NCBI GenBank assembly: GCA_038222915.1
Contig: JBBRHH010000033.1
Span: 1 to 21,110, forward strand
Length of the DNA stretch: 21,110 nt
Direction: 5' to 3'
From: JBBRHH01 sp038222915
Lineage (GTDB): Bacteria; Planctomycetota; Phycisphaerae; Tepidisphaerales; Tepidisphaeraceae
The notes beneath the pieces were generated by a model. It did not search any database, was not told the DNA's origin, and was given only the letters and a program-made list of their open reading frames with translations. This document shows positions 7,332 through 15,507 of this stretch, piece by piece (position 1 is the stretch's first letter; every line of letters starts with the position of its first letter). Position numbers and translations under genes: made by a program.

Positions 7332-8324
7332 ATGCGTGCCATCGTAGTCACCCAACTCAACGCCGGTCCCGAGGCCCTCCAACCTCAGGACATGCCCACA
7401 CCCACCCTCCTCCCCAACGACGTCCTGATCGAAGTCCACGCCGCCTCCATCAACCCCGCCGACTACAAAACCCGCAAGCATGGCCGAGGCGGCAAGCGCC
7501 AACCCCCGTTCATCGTCGGCATCGACGTCAGCGGCGTCATTCGCGAACTCGGCCCCGAATCCCAGAACTTCAAAGTCGGCGACGAAGTCTTCGGATTCCT
7601 CTCACTGATGCGCAACGGCTCCTACGCCCAGTACGTCGCCGCCGACTGGCGCATGCTCGCCCACAAACCCAAATCACTCTCCCACGTCGAATCCGCCGCC
7701 CTCCCGTGCGCATCCCTCACCGCCTGGCAGGCCCTCTACACTCGCATGAACGCCGCAGCAGGTGAAACCCTCCTGCTCCAGGCCGCCGCCGGCGGCGTAG
7801 GCCACATCGCCCTCCAACTCGCCAAACTCCGCAACCTCCGCGTCCTCGCCACCGCAAGCTCATCCGAATCCATCGATCTCTGCCGCCAGCTCGGCGCAGA
7901 CATCATCATCAACCACCGCGAACAAGACGTCATCGCCCGTGCCCTCGAAGAAACCGACGGCAAAGGGTGCGATCTCGTCCTCGACTGCGTCGGAGGCGTA
8001 ATCTTCGACCAATCCCTCGACGCCGTAGCCCCAGGCGGCCAGATCGCCACCATCGTCGAAGGAAAATCCGCCCTCGTTCACCAGAAACTAGTCCCCAAAG
8101 GCGCCGCCGCCCATTTCATCTTCGTAGGCGTCCCATCCATCCATAACATTCATCCCGCGCGCCAGGGACAGACCCTCGCACAAATCGCCGCCCTCGCCGA
8201 CGCAGGCAAACTTCGCCCCCACATCAACCGCGTCCTCCAGTTGGAAGAGGCGGCCATAGGTCATCGCCTGCAGGAGACCGGCCGGGTCACCGGAAAATTA
8301 ATTCTGCAAGTCCTCCCCACCTGA
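7332..8324 (+). CDS. NAD(P)-dependent alcohol dehydrogenase/quinone oxidoreductase family protein (MDR superfamily)
   Basis: This 330-aa medium-chain reductase has an N-terminal GroES-like domain (residues about 25-115, with S-I-N-P-A-D-Y-K and V-G-I-D-V-S-G-V-I). A Rossmann domain follows, with the nucleotide-binding A-A-A-G-G-V-G-H at 151-158. The cysteine/histidine ligands of zinc-containing alcohol dehydrogenases are not apparent, so it fits the zinc-independent quinone oxidoreductase branch (Qor-like), which reduces quinones or enones with NADPH. The substrate cannot be told. The ATG at 7332 has an AAGGAA about 11 bases upstream, which is a loose spacing. It is followed after 58 bases by the formate dehydrogenase on the same strand. 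Co-transcription is possible, but a functional link is not evident. Codon use is strongly C-ending. Confidence 0.88.
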   Translation: MRAIVVTQLNAGPEALQPQDMPTPTLLPNDVLIEVHAASINPADYKTRKHGRGGKRQPPFIVGIDVSGVIRELGPESQNFKVGDEVFGFLSLMRNGSYAQYVAADWRMLAHKPKSLSHVESAALPCASLTAWQALYTRMNAAAGETLLLQAAAGGVGHIALQLAKLRNLRVLATASSSESIDLCRQLGADIIINHREQDVIARALEETDGKGCDLVLDCVGGVIFDQSLDAVAPGGQIATIVEGKSALVHQKLVPKGAAAHFIFVGVPSIHNIHPARQGQTLAQIAALADAGKLRPHINRVLQLEEAAIGHRLQETGRVTGKLILQVLPT

Positions 8325-8382
8325 TCCCAATTGTGCGCTCCCCCGCCATAAGATAAGCGTTACAAACGCAGCAGGAGTGCCC

Positions 8383-11300
8383 ATGTTCAAACTTCCATTC
8401 TTCGGCGGCGATTCCCGACCCATCCGAACCCCGCAACCCTTCAGCGGCCAAACGCTCGACAAGCACTCGCGCCTCCGCGGCGCAACCATCACCGACAGCA
8501 TCTGCCCCTATTGCGCCGTCGGCTGCTCCACCCGAATCTTCACCAAGGGTGGCGAAGTCATCAACATCGAAGGCAATCCAGAAAGCCCTATCAACGAAGG
8601 CACCCTCTGCCCCAAAGGCGCCAACACCTTCCAACTCCACCACAACGAACATCGCCTCCGCGAAGTCCTCTACCGCGGCCCCTACTCGACCGATTGGGTC
8701 ACCAAGCCGCTCGCATGGGCCATGGAACGCATCGCCCAACTCGTAAAAAAGACCCGGGACGAAGGCTACGAAGAATCCAACGCCAAAGGCGAGCGCGTCA
8801 ACGCCGTGAGCAACATGGGTTGCCTCGGCGGTGCAACCATCGACAACGAAGAAAACTACCTCATCAAAAAACTCTTCGGCGCAGGCCTCCAGATCGTCTC
8901 CATCGAAAACCAGGCGAGGATATGACATAGCGCCTCGGTGCCCGGTCTGGGTGCCTCCTTCGGCCGCGGTGCGGCCACCAACTTTCAACAGGATCTCGCC
9001 AACAGCGACTGCATCCTGATCATGGGCTCCAACATGGCCGAAGCCCATCCTGTCGGCTTCCGTTGGCCGATGAAAGCCAAGGAACGCGGCGCTCCGATCA
9101 TCCACGTAGATCCCCGCTTCACCCGCACCAGTGCCCTCGCAGATCACTTCGTCGGAATTCGCGCCGGCAGCGACATCGCCTTCCTCGGCGCGATTATCAA
9201 CCACATCCTCACCCACGAAAAATGGTTCATGGAATACGTCGTCGCCTACACCAACGCGGCCACGCTCATCGACGAACGCTTCGCCGGCCCCGAAGAACTG
9301 GACGGCATCTTCAGTGGATTCGTCCAGGAGGAAAGTCGCTACGATGCCGCCAAGGGCCACTGGTCGTACCAGGGCGCATCAAATGAAAACACGTTTGACA
9401 ATGGAAACGATTCCGGCGGCGACAAAGGCGAGCACGGCCACGGACTCGAAGGCGGTTCAACCAGCCACGCCAAACCCCGCGCCAGCGCAACCGACAGCAA
9501 GCCGCCGCGCGATCCGACGCTTCAACATCCACGCTGCGTCATGCAACTGCTGAGAAGACATTTCGCGCGCTATACGCCCGAAATGGCCTCTCAAATCTGC
9601 GGCTGCAAGCCGGAAGAAATCGTAAAAGTAGCCGAACTGTTATGCGCCAATTCCGGCCGCGACCGCACCTCCGCGATCGTCTACGCGGTAGGTTGGACAC
9701 AGCACACCGTCGGCGTCCAGATCATCCGCGCAGCCGGCATCATTCAACTCCTCCTCGGCAACATGGGCCGCCCCGGCGGCGGCATCATGGCAATGCGCGG
9801 CCATTGCACCATCCAGGGCTCAACCGACATTCCCACACTCTACGACCTGCTCCCCGGCTACCTTCCCCAGCCCGCATGCGACAAGCACCACCAAACCGTT
9901 GCCGACTACGTGAAGTACGAAGGCCTGCCGACCGGCTATTGGGTCAACACGAAAAAGTTCATCGTCAGCCTGCTCAAAGCCTATTACGGCAACGCCGCGA
10001 ACCCGGCCAACGATTTCCATTTCGACTGGCTCCCGCGCATCGACGGCGATCAAAGTCAATTGCCCTTCTTCAAGCGAATGGCCGAGGGAAACGTTCGCGG
10101 CTATTTCCTCTTCGGCCAAAATCCCGCCGCCGGCGGTCCCAACGCGCGCCTCCACCGCAAAGGCCTGCGCGAACTCGACTGGCTGGTATGCCTGGATTGG
10201 TTCGCCACCGAAAGCGCCACCTTCTGGAAAGACGACCCAACCGGCCCTCCCGCAGGCGAAATCAAAACCGAAGTCTTTATGTTCCCAGTCGCCTCCATAG
10301 CCGCCAAGGAGGGCAGCTTCACCAACACCCAGCGCCTGATCCAATGGCACGACAAAGCCGTCGATCCCGACGGCGATTCACGCTCCGATCTCTGGTTCGT
10401 TTACAACCTCGGCAAACGGCTCAAACAGCTCTACGCAGGCTCCGCGCGACCCGAAGATCAGGCAATCCAGCATCTCACCTGGGACTATGAATTCGACGAG
10501 CACCCGCGCCTTCCCGATGGTTCTCTCAGCACAATCGAAAACGAGCCCGACGCCCACAAGGTGATGCAGGAGATCAATGGCCACAAGGTCAACGAATCCG
10601 ACGCAAACGGCAAACCCAAACTCCTCACTGGCTTCGCTGAATTGAAGGACGACGGCTCTACAGCATGCGGCGGCTGGATCTATTCCGGCGTCTACCCCTC
10701 CTACGATCGCAATCGCGCCCGCGAGCGCATGCGAACGCCCGGCAATCCCGTCGAGCCCAACTGGGGTTTCGCCTGGCCAAAGAATCGCCGGCTCATGTAC
10801 AACCGCGCCAGCGCAGACCCGCAAGGCCGGCCATGGTCAGAGCGCAAGAAATACATCTGGTGGGACGAAGAGACGAAGAAATGGACCGGCCCGGATGAGC
10901 CGGATTTTGAGACCGACAAAGCGCCGTCCTACCGCCCCGAGCCAGACGCTAAAGGGATGGAAGCTGTCGCCGGCGATCAGCCATTCATCATGCACCCCGA
11001 TGCCGTGGCATGGCTCTTTTCTCCAGGCACGACTAAGGACGGCCCGTTCCCAACCCACTACGAACCGGCCGAGTCGCCCGTCTCCAACATGCTCTACCCG
11101 ATGCAGGACGTGAACCCGACCACCCGCTACTTCGCCGGGCCGCTCAACGTGATCGCGCACACGCCCGAAAAAGAATACTCAATCGTTGGCACAACCTTCC
11201 GTCTGACCGAGCACTACCTCAGCGGCCCGATGAGCCGGTTCAACAGCTGGCTCAACGAGCTCCAGCCTGCCATGTTCGTCGAAATAAGCCCGGAATTGGC

Positions 11301-11679
11301 CGAAGAAAATGGAATCGTCAACGGCGGCTGGATGACCGTGCGATCAGCTCGCGGAGGAATTGAAGCCCGCGCCCTGGTCACGCGCCGCCTCAAACCGCTG
11401 CAAATCGACGGCCGCACAATCCACCAGATCGGCGTCCCGTTCCACTGGGGCTTCACCGGCGAATCCGTCGGCAGCATCGCCAACGATCTCACCAGCCTGG
11501 TCGCCGATCCCAACGTCAGCATGCACGAAGCGAAAGTCTTTGCCTGTCAGGTCAGCGCCGGCCGGCTCGCAGGGCAACCCGTCAACCCGACGGTATCGAT
11601 CGTCCCATGGGCAAGCCGAACGAAATCCCCTGACACGCCGCAGTCGGCCCAGCCCGAAGGCCACATGAAGCCCACCTAG
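8383..11679 (+). CDS. Selenocysteine-containing formate dehydrogenase alpha subunit (FdnG/FdoG-like), TGA at 8923-8925 read as Sec
   Basis: This molybdopterin (bis-MGD, Mo or W) enzyme oxidises formate to CO2. It is one uninterrupted frame of 1098 residues if TGA 8923-8925 is decoded as selenocysteine (U181), in the context E-N-Q-A-R-I-U-H-S. That matches the N-Q-A-R-V-U-H site of E. coli FdnG. N-terminal [4Fe-4S] ligands are C41-x2-C44-x3-C48 and C76. After the Sec come S-F-G-R-G-A, A-E-A-H-P-V-G-F-R-W, D-P-R-F-T-R-T and L-Q-H-P-R-C-V, all in FdnG order, and a C-terminal molybdopterin dinucleotide-binding domain. The ATG at 8383 has AGGAG 5 bases upstream. No twin-arginine signal exists, so a cytoplasmic location is inferred, unlike E. 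coli FdnG. A Gly/Asp/Ser-rich insert lies at about residues 330-380. No beta or gamma subunit gene adjoins. Confidence 0.93.
8923..8955 (+). promoter_or_regulatory. Bacterial SECIS element (bSECIS) following the selenocysteine TGA
   Basis: Directly after TGA (8923-8925) lies a hairpin. Bases 8937-8943 (GGTGCCC) pair with 8949-8955 (GGGTGCC) through 7 pairs including two G-T wobbles, leaving the loop GGTCT (8944-8948). The loop begins 19 bases after the TGA. As I recall it, E. coli fdhF has the same GGUCU loop at the same distance, with UCGGU in the same place of the stem. The SelB elongation factor binds this loop type and delivers Sec-tRNA to the UGA. No selA, selB or selC lies in this window. 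Confidence 0.88.
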
Positions 11680-11687
11680 CGACGCAA

Positions 11688-12344
11688 CTATTGTGCCGAG
11701 TTGTCAAACCTCTGCCATACTGGAAGCATGTCTCCGGTATAGCTGAAGTTGCCATTGACGAATGACACGTGGCCGTCGGTATACGCAACGTTCACCCCGC
11801 CCCGGTGTGTAACGAACGGTGTCACGCCGATCGGAAGGTGCGTGGCCGCGTCGTACACCACCGCGTCCGATTGCATGTCATAGAGCAGCGCCTTCATCGT
11901 CCGCATCTCTCCCGGATTCTTGGGCGTCAGTTCCTGCTGACCGCGCTGCGCATACAGGGTAATCGCCGTCCGCCCCGCCACACCAACAAACTCCACGCCG
12001 TAAGTGCTTTCCGGAAGCGTAGGCGCTTCCGACGAAGGACATCTGAACTGCTCCTTCGCGCAAAGTCCCTGTTCGATCAACTGCCCATATTCGTGATAGC
12101 CCGCTGGCTCCCAGATCGTCAACGACGACGGCACATAACACGTCAGCAGGTGTTGCCGATCGCCGATATACGTCGTGTTGGCCTGAAGAATCCCCCGCAG
12201 GTTGGCAGCGCATTTGACCCGGTTCGCCTGTTCCTTCGCGATCGACAGCGCCGGAAGCAGCAGGCTGATCAACACCGCAATGATGCCAATCACCACCAGC
12301 AGTTCGACGAGCGTGAAGCCTTTTGGATGAAGAATTCGCCGCAT
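11688..12344 (-). CDS. Prepilin-type cleavage/methylation protein (planctomycete pseudopilin with H-x9-D-G motif)
   Basis: This 218-aa type IV pseudopilin-like protein begins with M-R-R-I-L-H-P-K-G followed by F-T-L-V-E-L-L-V-V-I-G. A prepilin peptidase would cut after G9, and E14 is the conserved glutamate at mature position 5. A single hydrophobic helix spans about 10-33, ending I-S-L-L-L-P-A-L. Near the C-terminus H-R-G-G-V-N-V-A-Y-T-D-G gives the H-x9-D-G motif that marks the large planctomycete family of such proteins. Their role is poorly known: they may form pilus or secretion-like fibres, or extracellular matrix parts. I chose the start at 12344 since it puts the cleavage site at the N-terminus, although no ribosome-binding site is seen. 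The gene converges on the formate dehydrogenase with only 8 bases between stops. Confidence 0.88.
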   Translation of the reverse strand: MRRILHPKGFTLVELLVVIGIIAVLISLLLPALSIAKEQANRVKCAANLRGILQANTTYIGDRQHLLTCYVPSSLTIWEPAGYHEYGQLIEQGLCAKEQFRCPSSEAPTLPESTYGVEFVGVAGRTAITLYAQRGQQELTPKNPGEMRTMKALLYDMQSDAVVYDAATHLPIGVTPFVTHRGGVNVAYTDGHVSFVNGNFSYTGDMLPVWQRFDNSAQ

Positions 12345-12355
12345 GACTATCGCAC

Positions 12356-12361
12356 AGTATA
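12356..12361 (-). promoter_or_regulatory. Possible -10 box of the pseudopilin gene
   Basis: TATACT on the minus strand ends 11 bases before the chosen ATG, and no Shine-Dalgarno lies between. If real, the mRNA would have a leader of only a few bases and be nearly leaderless. It would also rule out the longer start at 12386. No clear -35 box was found. Confidence 0.22.
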
Positions 12362-12417
12362 CCTCACCGTGCGGCATGCGATTCACATTTCCGGCAATCT
12401 TCTAACCGGAGCTGCCT

Positions 12418-13875
12418 TTACGCCGCCTGGAGCAGCAAACCGTTCTTCCCTCCCCACCGAACCCGCCGATACGTCTGCACCTGAACCGTCTCCGCCTGAA
12501 GCATCGGCTGCAACGATTCCGCGCTCGCATCCGACTGATCGATCAGCAGGCGCAGTTGCGGCACGCGATCGACATCAATTGCAAACTGCGGCAGCGCCAT
12601 CGCCACCAGCCGCCGATTCTCATTCAACCATCGAAACGCGCTCGCAATCGCGCGAAGCTCGCCCAGCCCCTGCCGATCGACCGCCAGCAGCACCAGCCGC
12701 CGGTCCCGTCCAATCGCCAGACGTGCGCCTTCGCACATCGGCGGCCGAATCGGACACTCCGCCAGATCGTTCTTCAGCCGCTCGAAAACCGCCGAAAGAA
12801 CCGCCGTCTCCGACACACCATCCGGAAGATCGACCACTTCGTCGACATTGTCCGGCCGCGAATTGAATGTCATCTGCACCCCACCGGATGGACCGGTTTC
12901 AAGCGGCGCGACAACTGAAGGCTTTTCGGTGAACGGCATAATCACATCCCCAACAAGCCGCCGATTGATCTCCGCGTCCTGCTGAAAAACGTCTGAATCA
13001 AAGTCCTCGACAACAGATTGCTGCGAGCCGTTGAGCATTTCCGCCACAACCTGCCAGTTCGTCGCCGCCGCGACTTGCGCTTTGTCCGTCATCGGGTGGC
13101 AACACATCACCAGGTGCTCAACCACATCCGGCGAATCCGTCACCGACTCCCCCGATTCCAGCGGCCAATGCAGAAACTGCTCGCAAACCCCATTCAGTTT
13201 TCGATAAACCTGATCCGCTTCAACAACGCTCTTCGAATCCAGCATCGCCACCGTCAGCGGCGGCCTGTGCACGTCGGCAAGGCTTTTCAACGTACGATAC
13301 GCTCCAACCACGCCGTCGTGATCGCAGGTGGTGAGCAGCGTCCAGGCCTCCGTTAAGCGCAGAAGCTCGCGCCCTTCGGCCAGCCGCGGATTGCAAACAA
13401 GCAGCAGCCACATGTCGACATCGGTGTTCAACTCGGCGATCGCTTCGCTCATCGCACGCGAATCCATCGAGGCAAATTCCGCCGTCTCCGCCGACATCGG
13501 CTCCCCCGAGCCGCGCTCGAACGTCATCAGGCGAAATTCCGAGACGTCAATCTCGATGAGCCCGATGCGCTGATCGGCTGCAGCCAGGAATCGGGCATAC
13601 CGCTTTACATAATCAAGCTGTTTACCGTTGAGATGTGGCGCAATCACCGCCCGGATCGGCGGCGCTGACACATCGGCGCTCATCGGTGAATTCTCGTTAA
13701 CAGCCGCCAATTCCTGCGGGCTCAGCTCATTCTCATGGCTCGCCTGCATCCGTGCTGCCCCCGGCGGCCTGCGCTCCGGCCGTTTCATCCCGGCCGTATG
13801 CCGATCACGCACGCTGCTCAGGAACAAGTGACTGATCTCGCTGAGGCTACGGTTGGGTTTCGGCTGATCAGACAT
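12418..13875 (-). CDS. Hypothetical protein with MinD/FlhG-like fold lacking the P-loop
   Basis: I do not recognise a named family. The product is 485 aa. Residues about 1-70 are polar and probably disordered. From about 70 to 240 the pattern resembles a MinD/ParA-type ATPase core without its Walker A loop: R-I-G-L-I-E-I-D-V-S-E-F, V-D-M-W-L-L-L-V-C-N-P, G-V-V-G-A-Y-R-T-L-K-S-L, and L-D-S-K-S-V-V-E-A-D-Q-V-Y-R-K-L. The last two recall FlhG/MinD helices. A second alpha/beta region follows, ending with R-R-L-V-L-L-A-V-D-R-Q-G-L-G-E-L and L-P-Q-F-A-I-D-V. It begins 67 bases after the ParA-like fusion gene on the same strand, so it is probably its operon partner. No signal peptide or membrane helix is seen. 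A catalytically dead ATPase partner or adaptor is the best guess, and the fold assignment is by eye. Confidence 0.65.
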   Translation of the reverse strand: MSDQPKPNRSLSEISHLFLSSVRDRHTAGMKRPERRPPGAARMQASHENELSPQELAAVNENSPMSADVSAPPIRAVIAPHLNGKQLDYVKRYARFLAAADQRIGLIEIDVSEFRLMTFERGSGEPMSAETAEFASMDSRAMSEAIAELNTDVDMWLLLVCNPRLAEGRELLRLTEAWTLLTTCDHDGVVGAYRTLKSLADVHRPPLTVAMLDSKSVVEADQVYRKLNGVCEQFLHWPLESGESVTDSPDVVEHLVMCCHPMTDKAQVAAATNWQVVAEMLNGSQQSVVEDFDSDVFQQDAEINRRLVGDVIMPFTEKPSVVAPLETGPSGGVQMTFNSRPDNVDEVVDLPDGVSETAVLSAVFERLKNDLAECPIRPPMCEGARLAIGRDRRLVLLAVDRQGLGELRAIASAFRWLNENRRLVAMALPQFAIDVDRVPQLRLLIDQSDASAESLQPMLQAETVQVQTYRRVRWGGKNGLLLQAA

Positions 13876-13942
13876 ATCACACTCGCCACAGAATCCTGTC
13901 GTTCCCTTCGATTCGTCGATCCGTCAACGAATCCCGGCAAAA

Positions 13943-15331
13943 TCATGCCACCTCGACGACATTGTTCAGCTCGCCAAACTGGTTGCGCTCCACATACTCG
14001 TTGTTCGGATCGGTCATCCATTCCCCATCGACGATGAACCGGTAGCGATAGCGTCCCGGCCCAAGTGGAAGACGCATTTGCCATTCCCCCGGACGTCGGC
14101 CGGCCTGCATCGGCGTCGATACCGACGACCAATTGTTAAAATCACCCGCAATCATCACCTGCACGGCCTTTTCGAAGCGCGTCGCGAATATGACATTCGG
14201 ACCGATCTGCTTCACCCCGTAAAATTCATCGATCTTCTGCTCGGTAGTCTTTGCCTGCGGCGGTTGTGGCGCGGGCGCCGCGATCTTCATCGGCGCTGGC
14301 GCTTCCATCTCCTCGGCCACATCTTCCTCATCCACCAGGTTCTCAAGCGCATCGGCCAGGGCAACACTGCCATACTCCCCATTGCCATTGCCGGCAACGG
14401 CGACGGCCGGTGCGGCCGAGGAACTGAACGGCGTGGCCGTCGTTCCACTGTTCCGTCCAAACTGATAGTTGTTATTGAGCTGCGTCAACTGCTTGGCCCG
14501 TTGCACCAGTTCCGCAGGCCGTGAAAGCAGCTTGTCGCCACCGCGCTGCGGCTCGGTATCCAGCGGCCGATGCCCCATTAACTCACGGGCCAGGTTCACA
14601 AAGTCTTTGTACCCCCTGCTGCCCGGATCGTATTCCGTGATCGGCTGCCCGAAGCTCGCCGCCTCTTTCAATTTCGTATTGAAGTTGATGGTGCTGACCA
14701 TCAGCGAATCACGGAACTTGGCCCGCAATTCCTGCAAAACCTCGCGCGCCAGCTTGGTCCGCGTGTCGTAGAGCGTTGGCAGGACGCGCACACGTACGTC
14801 GCTCCCACACTGCTCTTTCAGCAGTTCGAGGGTCTCCATCATCCGCGCCAGCCCATGCAGGCTGAAGAATCCGGTCTCGACGGGGACGATCACTTCGTCC
14901 GCGGCGCGCAAAGCGTTGAACGTCAGCAGGCCGACGCTCGGCGGGCAGTCCACCACGCACCACTGGTACGTGGTGCGAATGCTGTCCAATGCCAATTTCA
15001 ACCGATTGTCGCGCCCCGGCCGTCCGGCAAATATCTGCTCGAACGCCGCCAGCTTCAAATTGGACGGCGCAAGATCGAACTCGCTGGCGATCTGCCACAC
15101 GATCTCACCCAGCTTGGCAACTTTGCCATCCGTGGGTTCTATCAGCGTGTCATACACCGTCCGTTCGATCTGCTCCTCGGGCACCGCCAATCCAACGCCG
15201 CAGTGACCCTGGGGGTCAAAATCGACGAGGATCGTCTTGTGTCCCAGACGTGCCAGACAGGCGGCAAGGTTAATGCTCGTGGTGGTTTTCCCACAGCCGC
15301 CCTTCTGATTCATGATTGCGATGGTACGCAT
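13943..15331 (-). CDS. ParA-family ATPase fused to a C-terminal AMPK-type glycogen-binding domain (CBM48)
   Basis: The product is 462 aa with two domains. Residues 1 to about 265 are a complete ParA/Soj ATPase: deviant Walker A Q-K-G-G-C-G-K-T-T-T (K10, K15), V-D-F-D-P-Q-G-H near 37-44, V-V-D-C-P-P-S-V-G (Walker B region), and V-P-V-E-T-G-F-F-S-L-H-G-L. These ATPases position cargo by dimerising on DNA. A low-complexity Ala/Pro/Glu linker (about 280-375) leads to an AMPK-beta-like CBM48 at 382-462, with G-D-F-N-N-W and F-I-V-D-G-E-W. Of the AMPK-beta sugar-binding positions, W401, W438 and N456 match; R431 replaces Lys and F452 replaces Leu. The ATG at 15331 is favoured by GGAAGGTGA just upstream. 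No ParB gene or parS-like site is near, so chromosome partition is unlikely to be its only job. Confidence 0.88.
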   Translation of the reverse strand: MRTIAIMNQKGGCGKTTTSINLAACLARLGHKTILVDFDPQGHCGVGLAVPEEQIERTVYDTLIEPTDGKVAKLGEIVWQIASEFDLAPSNLKLAAFEQIFAGRPGRDNRLKLALDSIRTTYQWCVVDCPPSVGLLTFNALRAADEVIVPVETGFFSLHGLARMMETLELLKEQCGSDVRVRVLPTLYDTRTKLAREVLQELRAKFRDSLMVSTINFNTKLKEAASFGQPITEYDPGSRGYKDFVNLARELMGHRPLDTEPQRGGDKLLSRPAELVQRAKQLTQLNNNYQFGRNSGTTATPFSSSAAPAVAVAGNGNGEYGSVALADALENLVDEEDVAEEMEAPAPMKIAAPAPQPPQAKTTEQKIDEFYGVKQIGPNVIFATRFEKAVQVMIAGDFNNWSSVSTPMQAGRRPGEWQMRLPLGPGRYRYRFIVDGEWMTDPNNEYVERNQFGELNNVVEVA

Positions 15332-15376
15332 TCGATCACCTTCCATGGTCAATTCAGGCTCAATCCTTTGAAGCAA

Positions 15377-15399
15377 CCGCGTTAGATGCCCGAACGCGG
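15377..15399. promoter_or_regulatory. Hairpin in the leader of the ParA-CBM48 gene
   Basis: CCGCGTT (15377-15383) and AACGCGG (15393-15399) form a 7-bp inverted repeat around a 9-base loop, 46 bases upstream of the chosen start of the minus-strand gene. It could be a protein-binding palindrome or a leader stem. No T-run follows on the minus strand, so a terminator is unlikely. Confidence 0.35.
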
Positions 15400-15507
15400 A
15401 AGCCTTGTTATGTGCCTGTGCATGTCATCGGGAATGCCCAGCCAAAATCTTTAGGTTTATGGGACAGCAAGCAGTTAAGGACAGAAATGTTTGTGCAGGA
15501 AACGGTT

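Noticed and set aside
8383..8925. Formate dehydrogenase as a pseudogene or two separate genes
   Set aside because: Both halves are in the same frame, the TGA is exactly at the Sec position, and a SECIS-type hairpin follows. Neither a frameshift nor a simple nonsense mutation is the best explanation.
8287..9360. Long antisense open frame opposite the oxidoreductase/formate dehydrogenase region
   Set aside because: It is a by-product of strong C-ending codon bias on the plus strand. It has Gly/Val/Asp-rich composition, no recognisable domain and no ribosome-binding site. The same applies to the antisense frame at 17713-18603 over ispG.
12380..12417. TCCGG/CCGGA hairpin after the MinD-like gene as a terminator
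   Set aside because: The stem is only 5 bp with an 11-base loop and has no T-run on the minus strand.
13943..15331. Ordinary chromosome-partition parA
   Set aside because: No parB follows, no parS-like palindrome was seen, and the C-terminal CBM48 domain is foreign to partition ParA proteins.
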